The notes beneath the pieces were generated by a model. That model was not told the DNA's origin. It saw only the letters and a list, made by a program, of their open reading frames with translations, and did not search any database. From NCBI GenBank assembly GCA_910587495.1, contig CAJUMT010000101.1:1-11971 (forward strand): a stretch of 11,971 nucleotides of DNA. Reading direction: 5' to 3'. Within the stretch, counting starts at the first letter, position 1; every line of letters starts with the position of its first letter. The translations under genes were made by a program, and so were the position numbers. This document shows, in pieces, positions 1-6,911 of the stretch. This DNA is from an uncultured Lachnospiraceae bacterium (GTDB lineage: Bacteria; Bacillota_A; Clostridia; Lachnospirales; Lachnospiraceae).

Positions 1-204
1 CGAGTCATCAAACAGTTTCCTGACCTGGATTTTATACCGGTTCAACGGGAACGCTATGATCTGATCATAAAAAAAGAAATGTATCATTCCGCCGAGATTC
101 AAGCCATGCTGCAGGTATTAAGATCCAGGGAATACCAGAATGATATATTCACCATAGCAGACAATGATTACACAGATTTAGGAAAGATTGTAGGGGAGGT
201 TTAA
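1..204 (+). CDS. C-terminal end of a PBP-like (molybdate-type substrate-binding fold) domain protein, partial
   Basis: The first 67 codons are open in frame 1 and end with TAA at 202-204; the start lies outside the window. The visible tail reads ...DFIPVQRERYDLII..., then a helix rich in Leu and Gln, and ends DYTDLGKIVGEV. It resembles the C-terminus of the MoeA fusion two genes downstream (FIPVCTEQYDLLI, then a similar helix and a G-x-I ending). That region belongs to the PBP-like domain found on some MoeA proteins and on HTH regulators linked to molybdenum enzymes. The full protein could therefore be another MoeA-PBP fusion, an HTH-PBP regulator of the operon, or a stand-alone binding protein; the visible part does not decide. 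Its stop is one base before the next start codon, so it is the first visible member of the operon. Confidence 0.6.
   Translation, partial: RVIKQFPDLDFIPVQRERYDLIIKKEMYHSAEIQAMLQVLRSREYQNDIFTIADNDYTDLGKIVGEV
192..200 (+). promoter_or_regulatory. Ribosome binding site of moeA
   Basis: The purine-rich AGGGGAGGT lies five bases before the ATG at 206. It sits inside the last codons of the preceding gene, so the two genes are likely translationally coupled. Confidence 0.6.
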
Positions 205-205
205 T

Positions 206-1426
206 ATGCTGACAGTAAAAACACCTGATGAAGTATATGAAATCATTAATACTGCATTTTCACCGGTTTCAGATCGAACAGAGACAGTTCCTTACACTGA
301 AGCCGCCAGACGCGTCCTTGCAGAAGATATATGCGCCACGGAATATGTCCCTGCTTTTAACCGCTCTACCGTGGACGGCTACGCCGTACAGGCAAAAGAC
401 ACTTTTGGATGCAGTGACAGCATCCCTGCGATCCTTGTGAACACAAGGGAGATCCTTATGGGACAGGCTGCCGGTCTTGTGTTGGCAAAAGGTCAGTGCG
501 CACCTATCCCTACCGGCGGAGAAGTACCGGAAGGAGCAGATGCCGTACAGATGGTTGAGTACACGGAAGATTATAAAGACGGAACCACCGGCGTCTTAAA
601 GCCTGTTGCTCCCGGCCATAACATCATTTTAAAAGGGGACGACGTCTATCCTGGCAAACCGGTCCTTGCCGCCGGGCGGAAGCTGACAGCCCAGGATGTG
701 GGTGCGCTGGCCGCCATGGGAATCGTGGAAGTCCCTGTAACACGCAAATTGAAAGTGGCGATTTTATCCACCGGCGACGAATTAATCCCTCCGGATCAAA
801 CCCCTGGGCCGGGGCAGATCCGTGACGTAAACAGCAGTCTTTTATCTGCCCTGATCACCCAGATGGGCGCAATTCCCGTCTTCTATGGAATCATAGCTGA
901 CCAGGAGGAGCTTTTAAGCCGCCATGTGGAAAAAGCTGTCCACGAATGCGACGTGATCCTGCTTTCCGGCGGCAGCAGCGTGGGAGTCAAAGATGCCGCC
1001 TGCCGCATAATAGAAGCGCAAGGGGAAATTCTCTTCCATGGAATCGCCATGAAGCCCGGCAAACCGACGATCTTCGGAAAAGCTGGCACACGCCCCGTCA
1101 TTGGCCTCCCCGGACACCCGGTAGCAGCGTTTTTTATTACGCATATTTTTATCAGAAGGCTCTTAGCCCGGCTTTGCGGGCAGACCTTAAGGGAATTTAA
1201 GGTTACCGCCCTGCTGTCCGAATCTGTGGAAGCAAATCATGGACGCGCACAGTATAACGGCGTCTTCTTAGAAGAAAAAGACGGACATCTGACAGCACAC
1301 CCCATCCGTGGGAAATCCGGTCTGATCACCACGCTGGCAGGTTCAGACGGCTATTTTTGCATTCCCCGGGACTGCGAAGGCTTCCCTGCCGGGACGGCAG
1401 TTTCCGTCACCTTATATCAACTGTAA
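206..1426 (+). CDS. moeA: Molybdopterin molybdenumtransferase MoeA
   Basis: MoeA inserts molybdate (or tungstate) into adenylylated molybdopterin to give active molybdenum cofactor in the cytoplasm. At 406 residues it has the usual length of a single-unit MoeA. Family motifs appear in order: STVDGYAV at 54-61 (the conserved Asp is D57), PTGGEVPEGADAVQ at 102-115, GDD at 144-146, STGDEL at 188-193 opening the MoCF/MogA-like domain, GGSSVGVKD at 255-263, MKPGKP at 282-287 and GLPGHP at 300-305. The C-terminal beta domain (about residues 330-406) is present and there is no added PBP domain. The ATG is preceded by a strong ribosome binding site. A second, divergent MoeA follows 38 bases downstream. 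Carrying two MoeA copies is known in organisms with several molybdenum or tungsten enzymes, so the pair may divide metals or client enzymes; that last point is inference. Confidence 0.95.
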   Translation: MLTVKTPDEVYEIINTAFSPVSDRTETVPYTEAARRVLAEDICATEYVPAFNRSTVDGYAVQAKDTFGCSDSIPAILVNTREILMGQAAGLVLAKGQCAPIPTGGEVPEGADAVQMVEYTEDYKDGTTGVLKPVAPGHNIILKGDDVYPGKPVLAAGRKLTAQDVGALAAMGIVEVPVTRKLKVAILSTGDELIPPDQTPGPGQIRDVNSSLLSALITQMGAIPVFYGIIADQEELLSRHVEKAVHECDVILLSGGSSVGVKDAACRIIEAQGEILFHGIAMKPGKPTIFGKAGTRPVIGLPGHPVAAFFITHIFIRRLLARLCGQTLREFKVTALLSESVEANHGRAQYNGVFLEEKDGHLTAHPIRGKSGLITTLAGSDGYFCIPRDCEGFPAGTAVSVTLYQL

Positions 1427-1453
1427 ATAATTTAAAATACAAAATCTTAAAAC

Positions 1454-1458
1454 AGGAG
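1454..1458 (+). promoter_or_regulatory. Ribosome binding site deciding the start of the MoeA-PBP gene
   Basis: AGGAG lies six bases before the ATG at 1465. The frame stays open upstream to 1357, inside the preceding moeA, but the extra residues resemble nothing in MoeA. The ATG at 1465 starts just before the conserved MoeA N-terminus. Confidence 0.6.
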
Positions 1459-1464
1459 AATCTT

Positions 1465-3375
1465 ATGGCATTTCAATATTTGACAAATATACCTTTGGAA
1501 CAGGCAAAAAGAGAATATCTTCAGCTACTGACAGACAATGGCATGGGCGCAGACCCGGAACGCATAAGCGTCGCACAGGCCTGCGGGCGAACCACCGCTC
1601 GGGCAGTTTATGCGCATATCTGCGCACCTCACTATCACGCCAGCGCCATGGACGGAATCGCCGTACAGGCCTGCGACACCTTTGGCGCTACTTCGACCAC
1701 TCCGGTCACACTGACACCGGAGCAGTATGTCACGCTGGATACCGGCGACCCGATCCCGGACAATTGCGACGCGGTTGTCATGGTGGAAGATATCGTAAAA
1801 AATGAAGACGGATCCGTCCGCATCTACGACGCCGCCGCTCCCTGGCAGCATATCCGCCAGATCGGAGAAGATATCTGTGCAGGCGAGATGATTCTGCCTG
1901 CTTATACTACCGTCTCCCCTTCCGCGATCGGAGCCCTGCTGGCAGGAGGCGTGATGGAAATAGATGTATGTAGGCAGCCGGTGGTAGGCATCATCCCCAC
2001 CGGAGACGAGATCATACCGCCCACATCCGATCCGGCGCCCGGCGATATCATAGAGTTTAACTCATCTATCTTCTCCGCCATGCTCCGCCAGTGGGGCGCT
2101 TTGCCGGTAACCTACCCGATCGTACCCGACCGGTTTGATCAGATTAAATCTGCCGTATCCGCCGCTCTTGCAGAGTGCGACATTGTGCTTTTAAATGCCG
2201 GCTCTTCCGCAGGACGGGAAGATTATTCCGCACAGGTAATTCGTGAGCTGGGCAGCGTCCTCTACCATGGAATTGCCATGAAGCCTGGCAAACCGGCTAT
2301 TCTGGGATATCAGGGTGCCAAAGCCATCTTAGGCGTACCTGGTTATCCGGTCTCCGGAATCATCGTGATTGAACAGCTGTTAAAACCCATGATCGAAGCA
2401 TTTGGCCGGCGTTTCATCCGACAGGAGCCGTCTGTACAGGCATTTCTCTCTCGCCCGGTCGTTTCCGGACTAAAATACCAGGAATTTGTCCGGGTACGCA
2501 TGGGATATGTGGACGGCAGGCTGATCGCTTCCCCGCTGAACCGAAGCAGCGGCGTAGTGTCCTCCTTTATGAAAGCGGATGGTATACTTACGATCCCCCA
2601 GGGACTCGAAGGTTATGAAGCCGGCAGTGAAGTTACGGTTCAGCTTCTGCGTCCCGAAGATGAGCTTACACATACATTGGTTGCCATCGGAAGCCATGAT
2701 CCGCTGTTAGACGAAGTCTCCGATCTTCTGCACACAAAAGATACCTCCTGTTTTATGGCGTCCACCCACACAGGTTCCATGGGCGGAATCATGGCTGTCC
2801 GCCGCAAAGAAACCCATATCGCCGGTATCCATCTTCTGGATGAAAACGACGGAACTTACAACGAATCCTATGTTCGCAAATATTTCCCCCAGGGCGGCGT
2901 TTACCTTGTGGAATGCGTCGGTAGAACCCAGGGAATCATGGCCGCCAAAGGCAACCCTAAAAACATAACCGGCATCGACTCGCTGACCGCCCCGGATATC
3001 CGTTATGTAAACCGACAAAAGGGTTCCGGCACAAGAATACTAATGGATTATCTGTGCAAAAAAAATCATCTGAACCCGTCCGCTATCTATGGCTATGACC
3101 GGGAGGAATTTACGCATACTTCCGTCGCCGCCCAGATCGCATCCGGCTCTGCAGACGCAGGTATGGGGATTTATTCCGCCGCAAAGATGTATGACCTTTC
3201 GTTTATCCCCGTATGCACGGAACAGTATGATCTTTTGATCTCTGACAGCGCATGGGATACGCCGCTTGTACAGGAACTGATACAAATTCTCAAAAGCGAA
3301 GCATTTGCCAGAAAGCTTAAAGAACTGGGCGGTTATACGATCCAGTCTCCAGGTAGCATCCGATGCCATTTTTAG
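1465..3375 (+). CDS. MoeA-type molybdopterin biosynthesis protein fused to a C-terminal PBP-like domain
   Basis: The 636-residue protein has two parts. Residues 1 to about 398 are a full MoeA: AMDGIAVQA at 61-69, DTGDPIPDNCDAVVMVE at 92-108, PTGDEI at 178-183, NAGSSAGRED at 244-253, MKPGKP at 272-277 and VPGYP at 291-295. Residues from about 402 to 636 form a PBP-like domain of the molybdate-binding-protein type, with GSHDPLLD at 409-416, THTGSMGG at 434-441, NRQKGSGTR at 516-524 and ASGSADAGMGI at 559-569. Such fusions occur in anaerobic Firmicutes and archaea beside molybdenum hydroxylase genes. The C-terminal domain may bind the oxyanion or a cofactor intermediate; its exact role is not established. 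Compared with the first MoeA, GGSSVG is replaced by AGSSAG and GLPGHP by GVPGYP, so the two are divergent paralogues. The end overlaps the next gene by 13 bases. Confidence 0.9.
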   Translation: MAFQYLTNIPLEQAKREYLQLLTDNGMGADPERISVAQACGRTTARAVYAHICAPHYHASAMDGIAVQACDTFGATSTTPVTLTPEQYVTLDTGDPIPDNCDAVVMVEDIVKNEDGSVRIYDAAAPWQHIRQIGEDICAGEMILPAYTTVSPSAIGALLAGGVMEIDVCRQPVVGIIPTGDEIIPPTSDPAPGDIIEFNSSIFSAMLRQWGALPVTYPIVPDRFDQIKSAVSAALAECDIVLLNAGSSAGREDYSAQVIRELGSVLYHGIAMKPGKPAILGYQGAKAILGVPGYPVSGIIVIEQLLKPMIEAFGRRFIRQEPSVQAFLSRPVVSGLKYQEFVRVRMGYVDGRLIASPLNRSSGVVSSFMKADGILTIPQGLEGYEAGSEVTVQLLRPEDELTHTLVAIGSHDPLLDEVSDLLHTKDTSCFMASTHTGSMGGIMAVRRKETHIAGIHLLDENDGTYNESYVRKYFPQGGVYLVECVGRTQGIMAAKGNPKNITGIDSLTAPDIRYVNRQKGSGTRILMDYLCKKNHLNPSAIYGYDREEFTHTSVAAQIASGSADAGMGIYSAAKMYDLSFIPVCTEQYDLLISDSAWDTPLVQELIQILKSEAFARKLKELGGYTIQSPGSIRCHF

Positions 3376-4811
3376 AAAAACAATCTGCCATATATGACAC
3401 TGTCATCATCGGAGGAGGTATACTGGGATGTTTTTGCGCCTTAAACCTGGCGCGCTGTTCTTTAAAAACGCTGCTCTTGGAAAAGCGGGAAGATGTATGC
3501 ACAGGTATCTCCAAAGCCAACACAGCTATCATCTATCCCGGCTATGACAACTGTTCCGGCTCTCTTAAAACCACTTTGACTCTGAAAGCCAATCAGGATT
3601 TTGAAAAGCTCTGTATGAAACTGGATGTACCTTTCTTCCGCTGCGGATCGATCCTGGTAAGCGAAGGGCCAAAAGGCGGGCAGACCGTGACGAAAAAATA
3701 CCGCCAGGGAATCATAAATCAGGTACCCGGTCTTCAACTTTTGTCCGCCCGGGAATTACTGGCACTGGAACCCGGACTGACACCCAAAGTATCCTTAGGT
3801 CTCTACGCGCCTTCCACCGGCACAGTCCACCCCTGGGAACTGGGAATCGCCGCCTGGGAAGCCGCAAAAGAACTGGGCGCACAAACATTGTTCCACTCGG
3901 AAGTGACTGGTATCTGTAAAAAGGACATGTATTTTTATGTAGAGGTAAATGGAAAACATACAGTGAAAAGCCGCAGCGTCATTAACTGCGCAGGGATTCT
4001 GGCGGATCAGGTTCAAGCGCTGTATAGCCGTCCTCTCATTCGTATACGAGCGGAACTGGCAGAATATATGCTGTTTGAACAGGAAAATAACGATTTATTG
4101 AAGCATATTATTTTTTCTGAAACAGAAGAAGAAAAAGGGATTTCGCTTGTCCCTACCCTGAATGGAAAAATACTGGCAGGTCCCATAAGCCGCCCGTCTG
4201 ACGCCGCCTCCCCTCTGGCCACCTCAGACGTCGGCCATTTAAAGCTTATGGCAGAATGTGAAAAAATACTCCCAAACATCACAGAAGCAAAGACAGTAAG
4301 AAACTTTGCCGGGTTCCGCCCGAACCCCTATGATCCGGCAGACCCTCAAAAAAGTCTTCGTGGCATAGAACCTTTAATTACGGACACCAAAGACGGGCTG
4401 ATCAGCCTGATTGGGATCAAAACGCCCGGTCTTACCTGTTCCCATGAGCTGGGAAAATTGATCCGGGATAAAATACTAGATTTTCTAAATATAGATCCTG
4501 TCATAAAAGACATTCCTTCCCGTCCTAGGCACCGTGAATATTTAGAAAATCCTGCATATCAGAAGATCCTGTGCCGATGCGAAGGGATCACCTTAGGCGA
4601 AGTTCTGGACGCCGTCCAGAGGGGCGCAACCACCATCGACGGTGTAAAAAGACGAACCGGAAGCGGTATGGGACTTTGCCAAGGAAACCACTGCTCTGCC
4701 AGAATCGCTGAAATCTTATCCGCCACACTTTCTGTTCCCATGGAACAGATCACAAAAGACGGACCAGGATCATTTTATCTGTTTCCCGACCGTCAAAGGA
4801 CATTATTATGA
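3363..4811 (+). CDS. FAD-dependent oxidoreductase of the GlpA/DAO type with C-terminal BFD-like [2Fe-2S] domain
   Basis: This 482-residue protein starts with a dinucleotide-binding fold: YDTVIIGGGILG at 11-22, with E40 closing the second strand as expected for FAD. ISKANTAII, from residue 49, matches the SKANS segment of FAD-dependent glycerol-3-phosphate dehydrogenases and related 2-hydroxyacid oxidases. A DAO (FAD oxidase) domain fills the protein to about residue 370. The C-terminus carries C404-x-C406 and C439-x4-C444, the cysteine set of the BFD-like [2Fe-2S] domain of GlpA-type enzymes. It probably oxidises a hydroxy acid, polyol phosphate or amine and passes electrons through the cluster to its neighbour. 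The substrate cannot be told from the sequence. The ATG overlaps the MoeA-PBP gene by 13 bases, and the stop overlaps the next start (ATGA). No other Met precedes the FAD motif, so this start is the only reasonable one. Confidence 0.85.
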   Translation: MPFLEKQSAIYDTVIIGGGILGCFCALNLARCSLKTLLLEKREDVCTGISKANTAIIYPGYDNCSGSLKTTLTLKANQDFEKLCMKLDVPFFRCGSILVSEGPKGGQTVTKKYRQGIINQVPGLQLLSARELLALEPGLTPKVSLGLYAPSTGTVHPWELGIAAWEAAKELGAQTLFHSEVTGICKKDMYFYVEVNGKHTVKSRSVINCAGILADQVQALYSRPLIRIRAELAEYMLFEQENNDLLKHIIFSETEEEKGISLVPTLNGKILAGPISRPSDAASPLATSDVGHLKLMAECEKILPNITEAKTVRNFAGFRPNPYDPADPQKSLRGIEPLITDTKDGLISLIGIKTPGLTCSHELGKLIRDKILDFLNIDPVIKDIPSRPRHREYLENPAYQKILCRCEGITLGEVLDAVQRGATTIDGVKRRTGSGMGLCQGNHCSARIAEILSATLSVPMEQITKDGPGSFYLFPDRQRTLL

Positions 4812-5755
4812 ATCATATTCCAATTCTGATTATCGGCGGCGGAGCGGCCGGTATGGGCGCCGCTCTAGCCGCCGCAAAAAGACTTTCTGAACTGAAACCG
4901 GATAAAGATCCTCAAAATTATATCACATTGCTGGAGCGGGAGTCCGCACCGGGAGGCGTGCTGAAACAATGCATACATCATGGTTTCGGACTTACGCGCT
5001 TTTCATCGAATCTGACCGGTATCGAATATATGCGTCGTTTTACCGAACCTTTCCTGGCGTCTGGTATCCGCTTTTGGCCGGATACATCCGCCCTGCATAT
5101 ATTCGCTGACCAAAGCGTATCTGTATCCGGACCGCATACCGGGCGCGCCAGGTTGACTTTTGATCATCTTATCCTGGCCGCAGGATGTTATGAACGCTCT
5201 TTCTGGTCTTTGACTCCTGCAGGCACAAGACCTTCAGGCATCTATACCGCAGGAGAAGCCCAGTATCTCATTAACTGCTGCCGCAAAAATATCGGCGAAC
5301 AGGCCGTGATTCTTGGAAGCGGGGACATGGGACAAATTCTTGCCCGCAGAATGATTCTGGAGGGAAAGAAAGTACTGGCTGTCATAGAGAAAAATCCCGT
5401 CTGCGGCGGACTTAAGAAAAATCAACAGGAATGCCTGGAAAAATATCAGATCCCTGTATTACTCTCTTCCACCGTTTTCACTGTTCATGGAGAAAAACGT
5501 ATCACTGGCGTCACAGTTCGGAACCTTCAAACAAAAGAAGAAACTTTCATCCCATGCGACACGCTGATCAGCGCCGTGGGACTGATCCCGGAGCAAAGAA
5601 TCCTGGACAGAAGTCTGACAGAAGACAAACTGCCCGAATGGATCAGTCTTTGCGGCAACTGTCATCACGTCCACAAAATCGTGGACAGCGTCACCTTGCA
5701 GGGGGAAGAGGACGGACGGAAGGCCATAGAAAAAATGACCGCGATTATGCATTGA
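4808..5755 (+). CDS. FAD/NAD(P)-dependent oxidoreductase, partner of the GlpA-like protein
   Basis: The 315-residue protein has an FAD-binding motif at the N-terminus (ILIIGGGAAGMGAAL, 6-20) and a second nucleotide-binding fold for NAD(P) at VILGSGDMGQ (167-176). GGVLKQCIHHGFGL at 49-62 and RPSGIYTAGEAQYL at 141-154 are typical of the small pyridine-nucleotide-disulfide-like oxidoreductases that follow GlpA-like genes in Clostridia. AVGLIP (256-261) and CGNCHHVHKIVDSV (282-295) close the FAD domain. It probably moves electrons between NAD(P)H and the upstream dehydrogenase. ATGA overlap with that gene implies coupled translation. In many clostridial loci a small DUF1667 protein comes third; it is absent here, because the next coding sequence lies on the opposite strand and overlaps the last 11 bases. 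Confidence 0.85.
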   Translation: MNHIPILIIGGGAAGMGAALAAAKRLSELKPDKDPQNYITLLERESAPGGVLKQCIHHGFGLTRFSSNLTGIEYMRRFTEPFLASGIRFWPDTSALHIFADQSVSVSGPHTGRARLTFDHLILAAGCYERSFWSLTPAGTRPSGIYTAGEAQYLINCCRKNIGEQAVILGSGDMGQILARRMILEGKKVLAVIEKNPVCGGLKKNQQECLEKYQIPVLLSSTVFTVHGEKRITGVTVRNLQTKEETFIPCDTLISAVGLIPEQRILDRSLTEDKLPEWISLCGNCHHVHKIVDSVTLQGEEDGRKAIEKMTAIMH

Positions 5756-6875
5756 TAAAAAATCTCTCGACCCTCTCCCCCATCCTGCTTAAGATCTCAT
5801 TGGAGATGGTTCCGGCTTCCGCCGCCATCTCCTGCGCTTTGATCTCAACATCCCCGCTTTTTCCGATCAGAACCGCCTCGTCCCCGGAACAAATGCCCGG
5901 CGCTTTCGTCACATCCAGAAGAAGCTGATCCATGCAGATCCTTCCAACAACCGGCACTTTCTTTCCTCTTACCAGCGCATGTCCTTTATTGGAAAGCGCG
6001 CGCGGAATCCCGTCCGCATAGCCAATGGAGACTGCGGCAATTTTACAGTGCGACGGCGCATGCCAGGCAAGACCGTACCCTGCGCCCTCTCCCTGGCTTA
6101 ATTCCCGCACACACCCAATCCTCGCTTTCAGGGACAATACGGGCCGCAGGTCAAATTTTTGCTCCAGGCTTCGCGACGGTTCGCTCAACGCGCCGTACAG
6201 CGCAATTCCTACCCGGGCATAATCATATCTGCCGGACAGAAGGCTGCCGTTAAGTATTCCATAACTTCCCTGCAGGTGCGTGGAAAATCCTGTCTTCACC
6301 GAACCCCGCAGACAGCGTACAGTCTCAAGAAAACGTCTTTCCTGAAGCCGTACAAATTCCTGCTCTTCTCTTGTCGCTCCGTCGGAAGTACACAAATGGG
6401 AATAAACGCCTGTAATTTTCAGATTCTTAAGTTCCCAAAGCCTGCGAATCCCGGAAATATGGCCGCCTGATTCGCCTAATCTGTGCATCCCTGTGTCAAT
6501 GCCTACATGCGCTTTCAGCTCTTTTCCATAAGCCGCCATCGTTTCCCCGTACGCACAATCCACGATGGTCTGCGTCAGGCCATATTCCCGCAGCAGTTCA
6601 AAATTTTCCGGGTGGGTATAGCCAAGTACCAGGATCTCTCCTTTAATTCCTGCCTGACGGAGCCGCGCGCCTTCTTCTGCACTCGCCACACAAAAATGAT
6701 AGATTCCCATCTTCTGAAGTTCCCTAGTGATCCATATATCTCCGTGCCCGTATGCATTGGCTTTTACGGCAGGCATCAAAGCAGTATTTTCGGGAAGAAG
6801 CTTCTGGAACAGTCTGACGTTATGCTCCAAATTTTCTTTATTCAGTTCAATCCATGCTCTGCTCTTTTTATACAT
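5745..6875 (-). CDS. vanTr: VanTr: racemase half of VanT-type serine racemase (alanine racemase family)
   Basis: This 376-residue PLP enzyme is expected to convert L-Ser to D-Ser, the substrate for the VanG ligase. MPAVKANAYGHG (34-45) holds the PLP-binding Lys at K38. The opposing catalytic Tyr is Y267 in GAGYGLAW. GRICMDQ is the conserved C-terminal motif. In TISNEIL an Asn (N359) stands where ordinary alanine racemases have the active-site Tyr (TINYE-like, Tyr354 in Geobacillus Alr). VanT proteins are known to carry Asn there, which widens the pocket for serine. Segments such as MHRLGE and LRPVLSLKARIG also match the C-terminal half of VanT. Usually this domain is fused to a membrane domain; here it is separate, as in VanL-type operons. 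An AGGAG six bases before the ATG supports independent translation. It lies last in the van operon and overlaps the convergent oxidoreductase gene by 11 bases. A housekeeping alanine racemase is less likely given N359 and the context. Confidence 0.9.
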   Translation of the reverse strand: MYKKSRAWIELNKENLEHNVRLFQKLLPENTALMPAVKANAYGHGDIWITRELQKMGIYHFCVASAEEGARLRQAGIKGEILVLGYTHPENFELLREYGLTQTIVDCAYGETMAAYGKELKAHVGIDTGMHRLGESGGHISGIRRLWELKNLKITGVYSHLCTSDGATREEQEFVRLQERRFLETVRCLRGSVKTGFSTHLQGSYGILNGSLLSGRYDYARVGIALYGALSEPSRSLEQKFDLRPVLSLKARIGCVRELSQGEGAGYGLAWHAPSHCKIAAVSIGYADGIPRALSNKGHALVRGKKVPVVGRICMDQLLLDVTKAPGICSGDEAVLIGKSGDVEIKAQEMAAEAGTISNEILSRMGERVERFFINA

Positions 6876-6881
6876 ACCATG

Positions 6882-6886
6882 CTCCT
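6882..6886 (-). promoter_or_regulatory. Ribosome binding site of vanTr
   Basis: On the minus strand AGGAG lies six bases before the ATG at 6875. It shows that the racemase half has its own translation start although it is in frame with the membrane half upstream. Confidence 0.6.
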
Positions 6887-6911
6887 ATTTAAGTTTTCGC
6901 TACAGCCTTTC

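Noticed and set aside
1357..1464. Upstream extension of the MoeA-PBP gene to an ATG at 1357
   Set aside because: It lies inside moeA, has no MoeA similarity, and the ATG at 1465 has AGGAG at the right distance.
5701..5781. Possible terminator pairing the G-rich 5701-5710 stretch with the C-rich 5771-5781 stretch
   Set aside because: The pairing is imperfect, the loop is about 60 bases, and no T tract follows.
5745..6875. Housekeeping alanine racemase
   Set aside because: Asn359 at the Tyr354 position, operon position behind the membrane half, and VanT-like segments favour a serine racemase.
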